Translations under genes and position numbers: made by a program | In this document: positions 31,666-41,144 of the stretch, one piece after another | Layout of the letters: the number at the start of each line of letters is the position of its first letter | Numbering within the stretch: position 1 is the stretch's first letter | The notes under the pieces: model-generated | What the model saw: the letters and a program-made list of their open reading frames with translations, nothing else | What the model was told of the DNA's origin: nothing | Database searches by the model: none | Source: Solirubrobacteraceae bacterium | GTDB taxonomy: Bacteria; Actinomycetota; Thermoleophilia; Solirubrobacterales; Solirubrobacteraceae | Direction: 5' to 3' | Length of the DNA stretch: 41,735 nucleotides | Assembly (NCBI GenBank): GCA_017882465.1 | Contig: JADGPN010000004.1 | Span: forward strand, 1-41,735

Positions 31666-31968
31666 GTGGAGGGCATGGGTCTGATTGTGATCCTGTTCTT
31701 CTTCGGGCTGGCCGGCGGCATCGTCGCGCGCACGAAGGGGAACTCCTTTCTGCTCTGGTTCACGATCTCGTTCGTGGTGCCGTTCCTCGGACTGATCGCG
31801 GCGGCGCTGTACCGGTCTGACAGCCGGGAGCTGCGTCGCCAGTGCCCCGGTTGCGGACGCGTGGTCAAGCTCCACGACGCCGTCTGCACGCGCTGCGGCG
31901 AAGAGCTCGAGTTCCCCAGCGTCGCCATCGCCTCCGAGGTGGCGACGGCGCGGCAGCGGACGGCGTAG
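31666..31968 (+). CDS. Small membrane protein with a zinc ribbon
   Basis: 100 aa. GTG 31666 has GAGGTG nine nt upstream; ATG 31675 is an alternative. Two TM helices (LIVILFFFGLAGGIVA and WFTISFVVPFLGLIAAAL) are followed by a cytoplasmic four-cysteine zinc ribbon, CPGC (about 62-65) and CTRC (about 76-79). Such TM plus ribbon proteins are common and mostly uncharacterised. Confidence 0.75.
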   Translation: MEGMGLIVILFFFGLAGGIVARTKGNSFLLWFTISFVVPFLGLIAAALYRSDSRELRRQCPGCGRVVKLHDAVCTRCGEELEFPSVAIASEVATARQRTA

Positions 31969-32099
31969 GGCGGCGGCCACGGCCGCCGGCACCCCGCTGG
32001 TCGGTCCCGAGCGGCCAAAACGCGCGCTAGACTGGCCTTCCCCGCAGTGCGCGGAACGGCCGCGTGCGCACAGATGGTCCGCGAAAGGAGGAAGCGCCA

Positions 32100-33776
32100 A
32101 TGCGCGCAGTCGACGCTCTGATGGAATGCCTCAAAGCTGAAGGTGTCGACGTCGTATTCGGTCTGCCGGGTGGCGCCAACCTCCCGACCTACGACGCCTT
32201 CTACGACGCCGGCATCCGCCACATCCTCGTCCGCCACGAGGCCGGTGGCGGCCACGCGGCCGAGGGCTACGCCAAGGCCTCCGGCAAGGTCGGCGTCTCG
32301 CTCGGCACCAGCGGGCCGGGCGCCACCAATCTGGTCACGCCGATCTGCGACGCGATGATGGACTCGGTCCCGGTCGTGTTCATCACCGGCCAGGTGCGCA
32401 CCGAACTGCTCGGGACCGACGGCTTCCAGGAGGCCGACACGATCGGCATCACGATGCCGATCGTCAAGCACAGCTTCATGATCCAGCATCCGCTGGAGAT
32501 CCCGCGCACGGTCCACGAGGCGTTCCACGTCGCCCGCACCGGGCGTCCGGGACCGGTGGTGGTCGACATCCCACAGGATCTCAGCCGAGCCGACATCCCC
32601 TATGAGCCGGTCTCCGACGTGCACCTGCCCGGGTACCAGCCCACCATCGACGGCAACCAGAAGCAGATCCGCCTGGCCGCCAAGGCGCTGGCCAATTCGC
32701 GGCGCCCGGTGATCTACGCCGGCGGCGGCGTCGTCGGAGCCAACGCGGGCCCTGAGCTGACCGAGCTGGGGCTGGCGGACAAGTTCCCGGTCACCTGCAC
32801 GGTGATGGGCCTGGGTGGCTTCCCGGCGCCGCACGAACAGTGGCTCGGCATGCTGGGCATGCACGGCACGCGGGCGGCCAATTACGCCATCGACGAGGCC
32901 GATCTGATCGTGGGTATCGGAGCCCGCTTCGACGACCGCATCACCGGGAAGCTGTCGGAGTTCGCCCCCCGGGCCAAGTTCATCCACATCGACATCGATC
33001 CGGCCGAGATCTCCAAGAACGTGCCCGCCCACATCCCCATCGTGGGCGATGCCAAGAACATCATCCCGCGGCTGACGGCCGAGTACCGCGCGCTGGCGCC
33101 GGATCCGGCCCGGCTCGAGGAGTGGTGGTCGAGGATCCGGACCTGGCAGGAACGGCATCCGCTCCATTACGAGGACAGCACCGACGGCGAGATCAAGCCG
33201 CAGTACATGATCCAGGCCCTGTACCAGGCCACCGAGGGCGACGCGATCGTCACCAGCGACGTCGGTCAGCACCAGATGTGGACGGCCCAGTACTACCACT
33301 TCAACCAGCCGCGCCGGTGGATCAACTCGGGCGGTCTGGGGACGATGGGATTCGGGCTGCCCGCCGCGATGGGGGCCAAGGTCGGCTGTCCCGACAAGAC
33401 GGTGGTGTGCGTCTCCGGTGACGGGTCGGTGCAGATGAACATGCAGGAGCTCGCGACCTGCGCCCAGGAGGACATCGCGATCAAGGTGTTCATCATGAAC
33501 AACGGCTACCTGGGCATGGTCCGCCAGTGGCAGGAGCTGTTCTGGGACAAGCGCTACAGCCAGGTCGAGACCGGCCAATGGCCCGACTTCGTCAAGGTCG
33601 CAGAGGCATACGGGGCGACCGGAATGCGCTTCGAGGACAAGAACACGCTGGTGAGCGACATGAAGGAGGCGCTGGCCACCGAGGGCCCCGTGCTCGTCGA
33701 CGTCCGGGTCACGCGCGAGGAGAACACATATCCGATGATTCCGGCGGGCAAGGCAGCCCGGGACATGGTGGGTTGA
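32100..33776 (+). CDS. ilvB: Acetolactate synthase large (catalytic) subunit
   Basis: 558-aa ThDP-dependent enzyme making 2-acetolactate or 2-aceto-2-hydroxybutyrate for branched-chain amino acids. ATG 32100 with AAAGGAGG (32084-32091). The catalytic Glu47 is in RHEAGGGHAAEG. The FAD/central domain is present (VVGIGARFDDRITG), and the ThDP motif GDGSVQMNMQELAT ... NN is intact, as is the herbicide-site region GMVRQWQELFW. ilvN begins 1 bp after its stop. TAGACT at 32028-32033 is a possible -10, giving a leader of about 65 nt with no evident attenuator or T-box. Confidence 0.97.
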   Translation: MRAVDALMECLKAEGVDVVFGLPGGANLPTYDAFYDAGIRHILVRHEAGGGHAAEGYAKASGKVGVSLGTSGPGATNLVTPICDAMMDSVPVVFITGQVRTELLGTDGFQEADTIGITMPIVKHSFMIQHPLEIPRTVHEAFHVARTGRPGPVVVDIPQDLSRADIPYEPVSDVHLPGYQPTIDGNQKQIRLAAKALANSRRPVIYAGGGVVGANAGPELTELGLADKFPVTCTVMGLGGFPAPHEQWLGMLGMHGTRAANYAIDEADLIVGIGARFDDRITGKLSEFAPRAKFIHIDIDPAEISKNVPAHIPIVGDAKNIIPRLTAEYRALAPDPARLEEWWSRIRTWQERHPLHYEDSTDGEIKPQYMIQALYQATEGDAIVTSDVGQHQMWTAQYYHFNQPRRWINSGGLGTMGFGLPAAMGAKVGCPDKTVVCVSGDGSVQMNMQELATCAQEDIAIKVFIMNNGYLGMVRQWQELFWDKRYSQVETGQWPDFVKVAEAYGATGMRFEDKNTLVSDMKEALATEGPVLVDVRVTREENTYPMIPAGKAARDMVG

Positions 33777-33777
33777 C

Positions 33778-34335
33778 GTGGGCGAGCCAGCTACCAAGGA
33801 AGTCCTGTCGCTCGACGAGCTCGAGGCGGTCGCCGGGTTGCGCACCGGTCGCAAGCACATCCTCTCGATCCTGGTCGAGAACAAGCCGGGTGTCCTGACC
33901 CGGATCGCCGGTCTGTTCGCGCGGCGCGGCTTCAACATCGACACGCTGGCGGTCGGGCCGACGGACGACCCTACCGTGTCCCGCGTGACGCTGACCCTCG
34001 ACGGCGCGCTGCATCCGATCGATCAGGTCACCAAGCAGCTCCACAAGCTCGTCAACGTGCTCAAGATCCGCGACCTCGAGCCCGAGGAGACGCTGGCCCG
34101 CGAGCTGGCGCTGTTCAAGGTCAGCACCGACGGCGCCGGCCGTGCCGAGGTGATGCAGATCTGCGAGATCTTCCGCGCCAAGATCGTCGACGTGACCAAG
34201 CGCTCGGTGATCTGCGAGGTCACCGGGACGTGCGACAAGGTGGATGCGTTCGAGCGGCTGGTCCGCCCGTTCGGGCTGATCGAGATGGCGCGCACCGGCG
34301 AGATCGCGATCTCCCGCGGTCGGAGCGAGACCTGA
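33778..34335 (+). CDS. ilvN: Acetolactate synthase small (regulatory) subunit
   Basis: 185 aa from GTG 33778. An N-terminal ACT domain (HILSILVENKPGVLTRIAGLFARRGFNIDTLAVG) binds valine for feedback control and activates IlvB. The C-terminal ALS_ss_C domain is present (EVMQICEIFRAKIVDV, ... FGLIEMARTGEIAISRG). A roughly 20-residue N-terminal extension before the ACT domain is unremarkable. Coupled to ilvB. No ilvC lies within the window. Confidence 0.96.
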   Translation: MGEPATKEVLSLDELEAVAGLRTGRKHILSILVENKPGVLTRIAGLFARRGFNIDTLAVGPTDDPTVSRVTLTLDGALHPIDQVTKQLHKLVNVLKIRDLEPEETLARELALFKVSTDGAGRAEVMQICEIFRAKIVDVTKRSVICEVTGTCDKVDAFERLVRPFGLIEMARTGEIAISRGRSET

Positions 34336-34366
34336 GCCGGGGCACTAGCTCGGACGGCTGGGGTCG

Positions 34367-35809
34367 ATGAGCGGCGTCGTCACCGGATCGCCGCCGCCGC
34401 GCTGGCTTGACGACCGGGCGCAGGATCGCCTGGCCGAGCGGATCGAGGCGGCGCTCCGGCGAGCCCGCACGGCGGGCTCGCCGATCCTGGCCAGCGTCAC
34501 CGTCTCGCTCCCCGCGGGCGTTGATCCGACTGCCGTGGTGGTCGCCTCTCGCCGGCCCGGAGAGCACTGGTTCTGCTTCGAGCAGCCCGACCGCGGCGGG
34601 TCCGCGATCGCCGCGCTCGGCTGCGCACGGGCGATCGAGGCCGGCGGACCGGAGCGCTTCCAGGAGGTCGCCGCCCGCTGGCGCTCGGCCGCCGCCGGCG
34701 CCCAGGCCGATCCGGTCGACGGTGCCCCGGGCTCGGGCCTGGCCGCCGTGGGCGGATTCGCCTTCGCGCCCGATGGGGGCGGGCCGCCGCAGTGGTCGGG
34801 GTTCGCCCCCGCTTCGCTTATCGTCCCGGAGATCGGCTTCGCCCGGAGGGGGGACGAGGTCCGGCTCACCGTCACCGTCGACCTCGCGCCCGACGACACC
34901 AGCGGCGACGCGCTGACCGGCATCGAGCGCCGCCTCGGCGAGCTCCGGGCGGATCGGCTTCCGCTGCTCGACCCCGACCCGGCCGGGGCGTACGGCGTCC
35001 TCAGCCCGATGCCGCCGTCGCATTTCGAGCAGGCCGTCGAGCAGGCGGTGCGGAGGATCCGGGCCGGTGAGCTCTCGAAGATCGTTCTGGCTCGCGAGGT
35101 GCAGGTGCAGGCCCCGATCGAACACTCGCCGGGCGCAGTGCTCGGAGTGCTCCGCGAGGCGTTTCCGTCCTGCTACGTGTTCGCGGTCGGCCGCGGCGGC
35201 TCGACCTTCATCGCGGCCAGTCCCGAGTTGCTGGTGCGGCGGGAGGGCCAGCGGGCGAGCACGGTGGCGCTGGCCGGATCGGCCCGCCGCAGCGCTGATC
35301 CCGCGGTCGACGATCACCTCGGCGAGCAGCTGCTGCAGAGCGAGAAGGATCGCGAGGAGAACGCGATCGTGGTCCAGCGCATCGCGCGCTCGCTGCGCCC
35401 GCACTCGGTGTGGATCACCGCCGCGCCCGACCCGGTGCTGGTCCGAGTGGCCAACATCCAGCATCTGGCGACCCCGATCCGAGCCCAGCTGGCGGCGCCG
35501 ATGGGAGCGGTGGCGCTGGCCGGCCTGCTCCATCCCACCCCGGCCGTGGGCGGCGAGCCGCGGGACCGGGCGACGAAGCTGATCCCGGCCCTCGAGGGGC
35601 TCGATCGCGGCTGGTATGCAGGGCCGGTGGGCTGGACCGACGCATCCGGCGACGGCGAGTTCTGCGTCGCCCTGCGCTGCGCGCTGCTGAGCGGCCGGCT
35701 GGCCCACTGCTACGCCGGCTGCGGCATCGTCCGCGACTCGGATCCGGCCTCCGAGCTCGCCGAGTCGGAGATCAAGCTTCAGGCCATGTTGCCGGTCCTG
35801 GCCGGCTGA
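34367..35809 (+). CDS. menF: Isochorismate synthase
   Basis: 480 aa; converts chorismate to isochorismate, the first committed step to menaquinone. The N-terminal half is variable; the chorismate-binding domain spans about 220-475. Visible motifs: IRAGELSKIVLAREV (catalytic Lys region), FIAASPELLVRREG, ALAGSARR, QSEKDREENAIVVQ (metal Glu), HLATPIRA, LHPTPAVGG and YAGCGIVRDSDP...E. Context (menD immediately downstream, convergent) favours MenF over a siderophore or salicylate enzyme. ATG 34367 starts 31 bp after ilvN. Stop is 3 bp from the menD stop. Confidence 0.94.
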   Translation: MSGVVTGSPPPRWLDDRAQDRLAERIEAALRRARTAGSPILASVTVSLPAGVDPTAVVVASRRPGEHWFCFEQPDRGGSAIAALGCARAIEAGGPERFQEVAARWRSAAAGAQADPVDGAPGSGLAAVGGFAFAPDGGGPPQWSGFAPASLIVPEIGFARRGDEVRLTVTVDLAPDDTSGDALTGIERRLGELRADRLPLLDPDPAGAYGVLSPMPPSHFEQAVEQAVRRIRAGELSKIVLAREVQVQAPIEHSPGAVLGVLREAFPSCYVFAVGRGGSTFIAASPELLVRREGQRASTVALAGSARRSADPAVDDHLGEQLLQSEKDREENAIVVQRIARSLRPHSVWITAAPDPVLVRVANIQHLATPIRAQLAAPMGAVALAGLLHPTPAVGGEPRDRATKLIPALEGLDRGWYAGPVGWTDASGDGEFCVALRCALLSGRLAHCYAGCGIVRDSDPASELAESEIKLQAMLPVLAG

Positions 35810-35812
35810 CCA

Positions 35813-37498
35813 TCACAGAGCCGACAGGGCCGCGTCGGCGATCCGGCGATGCAGAGCCAGGTTCTCGGCGCGGTCGGTGCGGACCTCGATGATCGTGGTC
35901 CCGCCTGAGCGCAGCGAGCGCCGCACGGCGGCCTCGAGCTCGGCGACCTCGGTGGGTCGTTCGTAGCCGCAGCCGTAGAGGCGTGCGGCGTGCTCGAACG
36001 GCAGCCCGTGCGGCGTGGCGACGTGCTCCTCGAAGGCGTCCGTCTCACCGGCCACGGGCAGGAAGTGGAAGATCCCGCCGCCGTCGTTGTTGAGCAGCAC
36101 GATCGTGAGCGCGAGCTCCAGCCGGCGCGCGGCGAGCAGACCGCCGATGTCGTAGGCGAGCGCGACATCCCCGATCAGCAGCACGACCGGGCGCTCGCCC
36201 GCGGCCGCCGCTCCGAAGGCCGAGGAGACTGTGCCGTCGATCCCGTTCGCGCCCCGGTTCGACAGGACTCTGGGGGCGTCCTCGTGGACGCCGAAGAACA
36301 GCTCGACGTCTCGCACCGGCATCGAGGAGGCCACGAACAGGCTCGTGCCGGCTCCGAGCCAGTCGCCCAGCCGGGCGGCGACGAGCGGCTCGGACAGGTC
36401 CGTGCCCAGGGTCTCGGCGATCGCGGCGGCGACGCGGTCATCTGCCGCTCGCCACGCGGCCAGCCAGTCGGGATTGCCGGGACCGGCCGGGGCGATCGCA
36501 TCGAGCTCCTGCACCGGGTCTCCGGTGTGGCGCTCGCTCACGACGCCGGCCGGGTCCTGCCAGGCCGCCTCGGGGTCGAGGGAGAGCTGCTCGATGCCGT
36601 CGAGCCCCGCCAGCCACACGCGCAGCGGCTTCGAGGTGGGTAGATCGCCGATCCGGATCACCAGCTCCGGGGTCAGCTCGCGGCTGAGCGCCTCGTCGCG
36701 CAGGAGCATGTCGTAGTGCGCGATCGCCGCCGGTCCGTGGCGGGCCCCGGAGAGCGGATCGGCGAGCAGCGGATAGCCGGCGCGCCCGGCGACTCGCGCC
36801 GCGGCGAGACCGAGGTCGGGCCGGCGCTCCTCTCGGCCCGCGACGATCACTCCTCGGGCCGCTGCGGGCCGCCGCTGCCGGGCGCCCGTGGCGACAGTGG
36901 CGCGGCGCATCCACGGGCCACCGTCGGCCCGGCCGCCGCCGTCCGCGGGCAGCGGCTCCTCCAGCACCAGTGGCTCGCGCAGGGGGATGTTCAGGTGCAC
37001 CGGTCCCGGGCGGCCGCCGAGCGCGGTCCAGTAGGCGCGGCAGGCCAGCGTCCTGATCCACCGCAGGGTGGCGTGGCTCGCCTCGTGGGTGCCGAGCTCG
37101 AAGAACCACTTGACCGCGTCGCCATAGAGCTTCAGCTGGTCGATCGTCTGTCCGGCGCCGACGTCGCGGAGCTCCGGAGGGCGGTCAGCGGTGAGCACGA
37201 TCAGGGGCACGCGCGCGTGGTGAGCCTCGATCACGGCCGGCGCGAGGTTTGCCGCTGCTGTTCCCGACGTGCAGGCCACGGCCACCGGCGCTCCGCTCGC
37301 CTTGGCGGCGCCGAGCGCGAAGAACCCGGCGCAGCGTTCGTCGACATGTGACCAGCAGCGGATTCGCGGCTCGCGCGCCAGCGACAGCACGATCGGCGTC
37401 GAGCGCGATCCCGGCGATGTGCAGGCGTGCCTGACGCCGCAGCGCGCAAGCTCGTCGCACAGGGCGCGCAGGAGCAGGTAGCTGTCGGTGGCGGTCAT
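35813..37498 (-). CDS. menD: SEPHCHC synthase (MenD)
   Basis: 561-aa ThDP enzyme adding the succinyl semialdehyde unit from 2-oxoglutarate to isochorismate. Motifs: CTSPGSRSTPIVLS, HVDERCAGFFALGAAK (catalytic Glu region), ACTSGTAAANLAPAV, LTADRPPELRDVGAGQTIDQ, SNRGANGIDGTVSSAFG and VLLNNDGGGIFHFLP. ATG 37498 starts the family N-terminus; longer readings run antisense through menH. It starts only 12 bp from the divergent menH ATG, so the two promoters must sit inside each other's transcripts. Confidence 0.96.
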   Translation of the reverse strand: MTATDSYLLLRALCDELARCGVRHACTSPGSRSTPIVLSLAREPRIRCWSHVDERCAGFFALGAAKASGAPVAVACTSGTAAANLAPAVIEAHHARVPLIVLTADRPPELRDVGAGQTIDQLKLYGDAVKWFFELGTHEASHATLRWIRTLACRAYWTALGGRPGPVHLNIPLREPLVLEEPLPADGGGRADGGPWMRRATVATGARQRRPAAARGVIVAGREERRPDLGLAAARVAGRAGYPLLADPLSGARHGPAAIAHYDMLLRDEALSRELTPELVIRIGDLPTSKPLRVWLAGLDGIEQLSLDPEAAWQDPAGVVSERHTGDPVQELDAIAPAGPGNPDWLAAWRAADDRVAAAIAETLGTDLSEPLVAARLGDWLGAGTSLFVASSMPVRDVELFFGVHEDAPRVLSNRGANGIDGTVSSAFGAAAAGERPVVLLIGDVALAYDIGGLLAARRLELALTIVLLNNDGGGIFHFLPVAGETDAFEEHVATPHGLPFEHAARLYGCGYERPTEVAELEAAVRRSLRSGGTTIIEVRTDRAENLALHRRIADAALSAL

Positions 37499-37510
37499 GA
37501 TGTCGCTGTG

Positions 37511-38248
37511 ATGGTGCGCAATCTCGTGCTCCTCCACGGCTTCACGCACACCGGAGCGAGCTGGGACCCTGTGGTCACGGCGCTGGGCGAACGCTACCTT
37601 GCCCTCGCCCCGGACATCCGCGGCCACGGCGCCTCCTCCTCGCTCGAGCCCGTGACGCTGGATTCCGTGCTCGAGGATCTCGCGCGGCTCCCGCCGTCCC
37701 GGTTCACACTCGCCGGGTACTCGATGGGCGGGCGGATCGCCCTTCACGCCGCGCTGGCCCTGCCCGCCCGGGTGCAGAGGCTGGTCCTGATCGGCGCGAG
37801 CCCCGGGCTGGCCGATCCCGGCGAGCGCGCGGCGCGGGCCGCTGCTGACGAGGCGCTGGCCCGCGACATCGAGGGCCTGTCGATCGAGGACTTCGCGCGG
37901 CGCTGGGCGGCCACGCCGGTGCTCGCCGGCCAGTCGCCCGAAGTGCTCGAGGCCGCTCACGCCGACCGGCTGCGCAGCCGGCCGGACGGGCTGGCCCGCG
38001 GGCTGCGGGGGCTGGGGACGGCCACGCTGCCGCCGGTCCGGGATCGACTGCGGGAGCTGGCGATGCCGGTCACCCTGATCGCCGGCGAGCGAGACGACAA
38101 GTTCCGGGCGCTGGCCGAGTGGATGGCCGACCTGATCCCGCGGGCGCAGGTCGAGGTCGTCGCGGGCGCCGGGCACGCGGTGCACCTCGAGGCGCCCGAG
38201 CGCGTCGCCGAGATCATTGCCGCGAGCGATCGCGCCCCGGCCGGCTGA
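37511..38248 (+). CDS. menH: SHCHC synthase-like alpha/beta hydrolase (MenH)
   Basis: 245 aa. Eliminates pyruvate from SEPHCHC to give SHCHC. LVLLHGFTHTGASWD (oxyanion loop), DIRGHGAS, nucleophile elbow GYSMGGR (Ser71), acid region LIAGERDDKF and catalytic His in GAGHAVHLE are all in place. ATG 37511 is used (GTG 37508 is adjacent). Divergent from menD and convergent with menC (3 bp between stops). The position supports MenH over an unrelated hydrolase. Confidence 0.9.
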   Translation: MVRNLVLLHGFTHTGASWDPVVTALGERYLALAPDIRGHGASSSLEPVTLDSVLEDLARLPPSRFTLAGYSMGGRIALHAALALPARVQRLVLIGASPGLADPGERAARAAADEALARDIEGLSIEDFARRWAATPVLAGQSPEVLEAAHADRLRSRPDGLARGLRGLGTATLPPVRDRLRELAMPVTLIAGERDDKFRALAEWMADLIPRAQVEVVAGAGHAVHLEAPERVAEIIAASDRAPAG

Positions 38249-38251
38249 ACG

Positions 38252-39292
38252 TCAGTCCAGGAGGTACCAGGACAGCAGCCCGTCACCGAGGCCCGGGCCG
38301 GCCGGCCACGGCATCCGCCCATGACGGGGTGAGAGCGGCGCCGGCCGGCCGCCGAACAGCCCCAAGGTGCCCAGGCCGCAGGCGCGCTCGGGCGCGATCG
38401 CCGCCGCGGCGTGGAGCGCCGCCGCGATCCCGAGCGGGCCGTCGAGCGTCGACGCCAGGTACACGTCGTAGCCGACTCGCCGCGCCTGTGTGGCTGCTTC
38501 GATCAGGCCGGAGATGCCGCCGCAGCGGGCCACCTTCAGGCACACCGCCGAGCACGCCCGTGACGCGAGCGCCCCCGGCAGCGCCGCGCTCTCATCGAGG
38601 GCCACCGGCACCTCGGCCTCGCGGGCCACGGCCGCGATCGCCTCGAGGCCGGACGTGGGCTCCTCGCACAGCTCGATTCCCGCCGGCGCCAACGCCCGCA
38701 GCCAGGCTACGGCCTCCTCGGGCGACCAGACCCCGTTGGCGTCGACCCGGATCCGCATCTCGGGCCCGGCGGCAGCCCGCACCGCCGCGAGCCGGCCGGC
38801 ATCGTCGCCGATCCCCACCTTCAGCTTCAGGCAGCCAAAGCCGGCCCCACGGATCGCGGCGGCCTCGCTCGCCGCGCCGGCCCGGTCCTCGGCGGTGATC
38901 GTGGCGTTCACCTCCACGGGCTCGCGATCCGCCGCGCCCAACAGCTCCCGCACCGGCCGGCCGGACCGGCGCCCGGCCAGATCCCACAGCGCCAGGTCGA
39001 TCGCCGCGACCGCCTGTGGCAGGACGGCACGCTCGCGGCAGGAGGCCAGCAGCTCGGCGTGCGCGTGCCCGTCGGAATCCTCGAGTGCCCCGCGGCAGTC
39101 CTCGAGCGCGGAGCGGACGCCAGCGATGCTGACCCCGTCATACGGCTCGAGCGGGGCGGCCTCACCGCTGCCCGACCGGCCCTCGGCGTCCTCCAGGCTC
39201 AGCACCAGGAGCTCGCGTTTGGTGATCCGACCGTAGGCTGCGGCGAACGGCGCCCGCAGGGACGCCGTGACCGGCTCGATCCGCACCTTCAC
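38252..39292 (-). CDS. menC: o-Succinylbenzoate synthase
   Basis: 346-aa enolase-superfamily enzyme dehydrating SHCHC to o-succinylbenzoate. Barrel residues in order: KxK base in CLKLKVGIG, metal ligands Asp in RVDANGVW, Glu in LCEEPTS and Asp in VALDES, and the opposite-face Lys in CLKVARCGG. N-terminal capping domain FAAAYGRITKRELLVL. Dipeptide epimerases share this fold, but the men context decides. Last gene of menB-menA-menC on the minus strand, 34 bp after menA. Confidence 0.93.
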   Translation of the reverse strand: MKVRIEPVTASLRAPFAAAYGRITKRELLVLSLEDAEGRSGSGEAAPLEPYDGVSIAGVRSALEDCRGALEDSDGHAHAELLASCRERAVLPQAVAAIDLALWDLAGRRSGRPVRELLGAADREPVEVNATITAEDRAGAASEAAAIRGAGFGCLKLKVGIGDDAGRLAAVRAAAGPEMRIRVDANGVWSPEEAVAWLRALAPAGIELCEEPTSGLEAIAAVAREAEVPVALDESAALPGALASRACSAVCLKVARCGGISGLIEAATQARRVGYDVYLASTLDGPLGIAAALHAAAAIAPERACGLGTLGLFGGRPAPLSPRHGRMPWPAGPGLGDGLLSWYLLD

Positions 39293-39326
39293 CCGGAGCC
39301 CCCGGGGCTCGGATGCGCCGTCCGGC

Positions 39327-40232
39327 TCACCGGCTGAGCAGCAGCCCCGCCGCCAGCAGCGTGCAGAACGCCAGCTGCAGCATCCCGGTCTGCGCGAGCG
39401 CCTGGTTCAGAGAGCCGCCGTCGGTGTGGTTGCGCACCGTCCGGACGACCTGCGCGGCGAACGGCAGCGTCAGCCACGGCAGCAGCACCCACGGCTTGAG
39501 CGGGCCGAACAGCCACGTCACCGGCGTCAGCAGGTAGGCGAGGTAGACCATCCCGGCGAACATCGTGCGGGTGCGGTCGCGACCGAGCCGCACGGCGAGC
39601 GTGCGCTTGCCGGCGCGGCGGTCGGTGTCGATGTCGCGCACGTTGTTCACCACCAGGATTCCGGCGGCCAGCAGTCCCACCGGAACGGCCAGCGCGAAGG
39701 CCTCCCACACGAGGTGCGTGGTCTGCACGAAGTAGGACCCCGCCACCGCGACGATGCCGAAGAACAGGAATACGAACACCTCGCCCAGCCCCTCGTAGCC
39801 GTAGGGCTTGGGACCGCCGGTGTACAGCACCCCGGCGAGGATCGACGCCGCGCCGACGATCAGCAGCTGCCACCCGGCGACGACGACGAGGTACAAACCC
39901 GCCAACACGGCGATGCCGAAGGACACGTAGGTCGCGACCAGCACGCTCCCCGGCGGCACGAGGCCGCCGGCGGTGACGCGCACCGGACCCAGCCGGTCCT
40001 CGGTGTCGGCGCCGCGCCGGGCATCGGAGTAGTCGTTGGAGAGGTTCGTACCGACCTGGATGAAGATCGCCCCGACCAGCGCCGCGATGAAGCGCAGCGG
40101 GTGGAAGACGTGCACGAACCCGGCCAGCGCGGTGCCCACGAGCACGGGGGCGACGGCCGCCGGCAGCGTGCGCACCCGCGCCGCCATCAGCCAGATGCGG
40201 ATCCCGCTCGGGGTGGGCGATGGGTCGGGCAC
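39327..40232 (-). CDS. menA: 1,4-Dihydroxy-2-naphthoate polyprenyltransferase
   Basis: 301-aa UbiA-family membrane enzyme attaching the isoprenoid side chain to DHNA. About eight to nine TM helices. First Asp-rich motif [18 protein letters not shown], second [25 protein letters not shown] 40232 shares its first base with the menB TAG, so it is translationally coupled. Confidence 0.95.
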   Translation of the reverse strand: MPDPSPTPSGIRIWLMAARVRTLPAAVAPVLVGTALAGFVHVFHPLRFIAALVGAIFIQVGTNLSNDYSDARRGADTEDRLGPVRVTAGGLVPPGSVLVATYVSFGIAVLAGLYLVVVAGWQLLIVGAASILAGVLYTGGPKPYGYEGLGEVFVFLFFGIVAVAGSYFVQTTHLVWEAFALAVPVGLLAAGILVVNNVRDIDTDRRAGKRTLAVRLGRDRTRTMFAGMVYLAYLLTPVTWLFGPLKPWVLLPWLTLPFAAQVVRTVRNHTDGGSLNQALAQTGMLQLAFCTLLAAGLLLSR

Positions 40233-41092
40233 TACGGCCGCCGAGGGAACTTGGAGAAGTCAGGAGGGCGCTTCTCGAGGTACGCGCTCCTGCCCTCGAG
40301 CGCCTCTTCGCTCATGTAGAAGAGCAGGTTGGCATCGTGGGCCAGCTGCTGGATGCCGGCCAGGCCGTCCTCGTCGGCGTTGAAGCTCGCCTTCAGCAGG
40401 CGCAACGAGAACGGCGACAGCGCCAGCATCTCGCGACACCACTGCACGGTCTCCTGCTCGAGGCGCTCGAGTGGCACGACCGTGTTGATCAGACCCATCT
40501 CCAGCGCCTGCTGGGCGTCGTACTGCCGGCACAGGAACCAGATCTCCTTGGCCTTCTTCGGTCCCACGAGGCGCGACAGGACGCTGGCGCCAAAGCCGCC
40601 GTCGAACGACCCGACCTTGGGTCCGGTCTGGCCGAAGCGCGCATTGTCGGCCGCGATCGTGAGGTCGCAGACGACCTGGAGCACGTGTCCGCCGCCGATC
40701 GCGTAGCCGGCCACCATGGCCACGACGGGCTTGGGCATGCGACGGATCTGGATCTGCAGATCGGTGACGTGGAAGCGCCCGACACCTGGCTGGGCGCCGG
40801 CCGCAGCGGGGTCCGCACCGGTGACGTAGCCACCCTTGTGGCCGCGCACGCGCTGATCGCCTCCGGAGCAGAACGCGTCGGGTCCCTCGCCGGTCAGGAT
40901 CGCGACGCCGACCCGCTGGTCTTCGCGGGCGCGCTCGAACGCGTCCGACAGCTCGATCACCGTCTCGGGGCGGAACGCGTTGCGTACCTCGGGGCGGTTG
41001 ATGGTGATCTTTGCGATGCCGGCGTCCTCGCCGGTCGACAGCTCGTACCGGATATCCGAATAATCGCCGGCCGCCTTCCAGGTCAGTGACAC
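40232..41092 (-). CDS. menB: 1,4-Dihydroxy-2-naphthoyl-CoA synthase
   Basis: 286-aa crotonase-fold enzyme closing the naphthoate ring of o-succinylbenzoyl-CoA. GTG 41092 with AGGAGG (41101-41106). Hallmarks: [79 protein letters not shown] and a C-terminal [12 protein letters not shown] stretch. First gene of menB-menA-menC, divergent from menE with 52 bp between starts. Confidence 0.97.
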   Translation of the reverse strand: MSLTWKAAGDYSDIRYELSTGEDAGIAKITINRPEVRNAFRPETVIELSDAFERAREDQRVGVAILTGEGPDAFCSGGDQRVRGHKGGYVTGADPAAAGAQPGVGRFHVTDLQIQIRRMPKPVVAMVAGYAIGGGHVLQVVCDLTIAADNARFGQTGPKVGSFDGGFGASVLSRLVGPKKAKEIWFLCRQYDAQQALEMGLINTVVPLERLEQETVQWCREMLALSPFSLRLLKASFNADEDGLAGIQQLAHDANLLFYMSEEALEGRSAYLEKRPPDFSKFPRRP

Positions 41093-41128
41093 GCGGTAGC
41101 CTCCTGTGGCGGGTGTTGCGGCGCCGGA

Positions 41129-41138
41129 GACTACCGTG
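41129..41138. promoter_or_regulatory. Overlapping divergent -10 elements of menB and menE
   Basis: AGACTACCGT contains TAGTCT on the minus strand (41134 to 41129; 36 nt before menB GTG) and TACCGT on the plus strand (41133-41138; 6 nt before menE ATG). The two TANNNT hexamers share two base pairs, a possible bidirectional promoter. Confidence 0.45.
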
Positions 41139-41144
41139 TGCCCA

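Noticed and set aside
31969-32099. Attenuator or T-box before ilvB
   Set aside because: There is no leader peptide rich in branched-chain residues, no T-box sequence and no terminator with U-tract. Only a GC hairpin (GGCGGCCACGGCCGCC) follows the previous gene.
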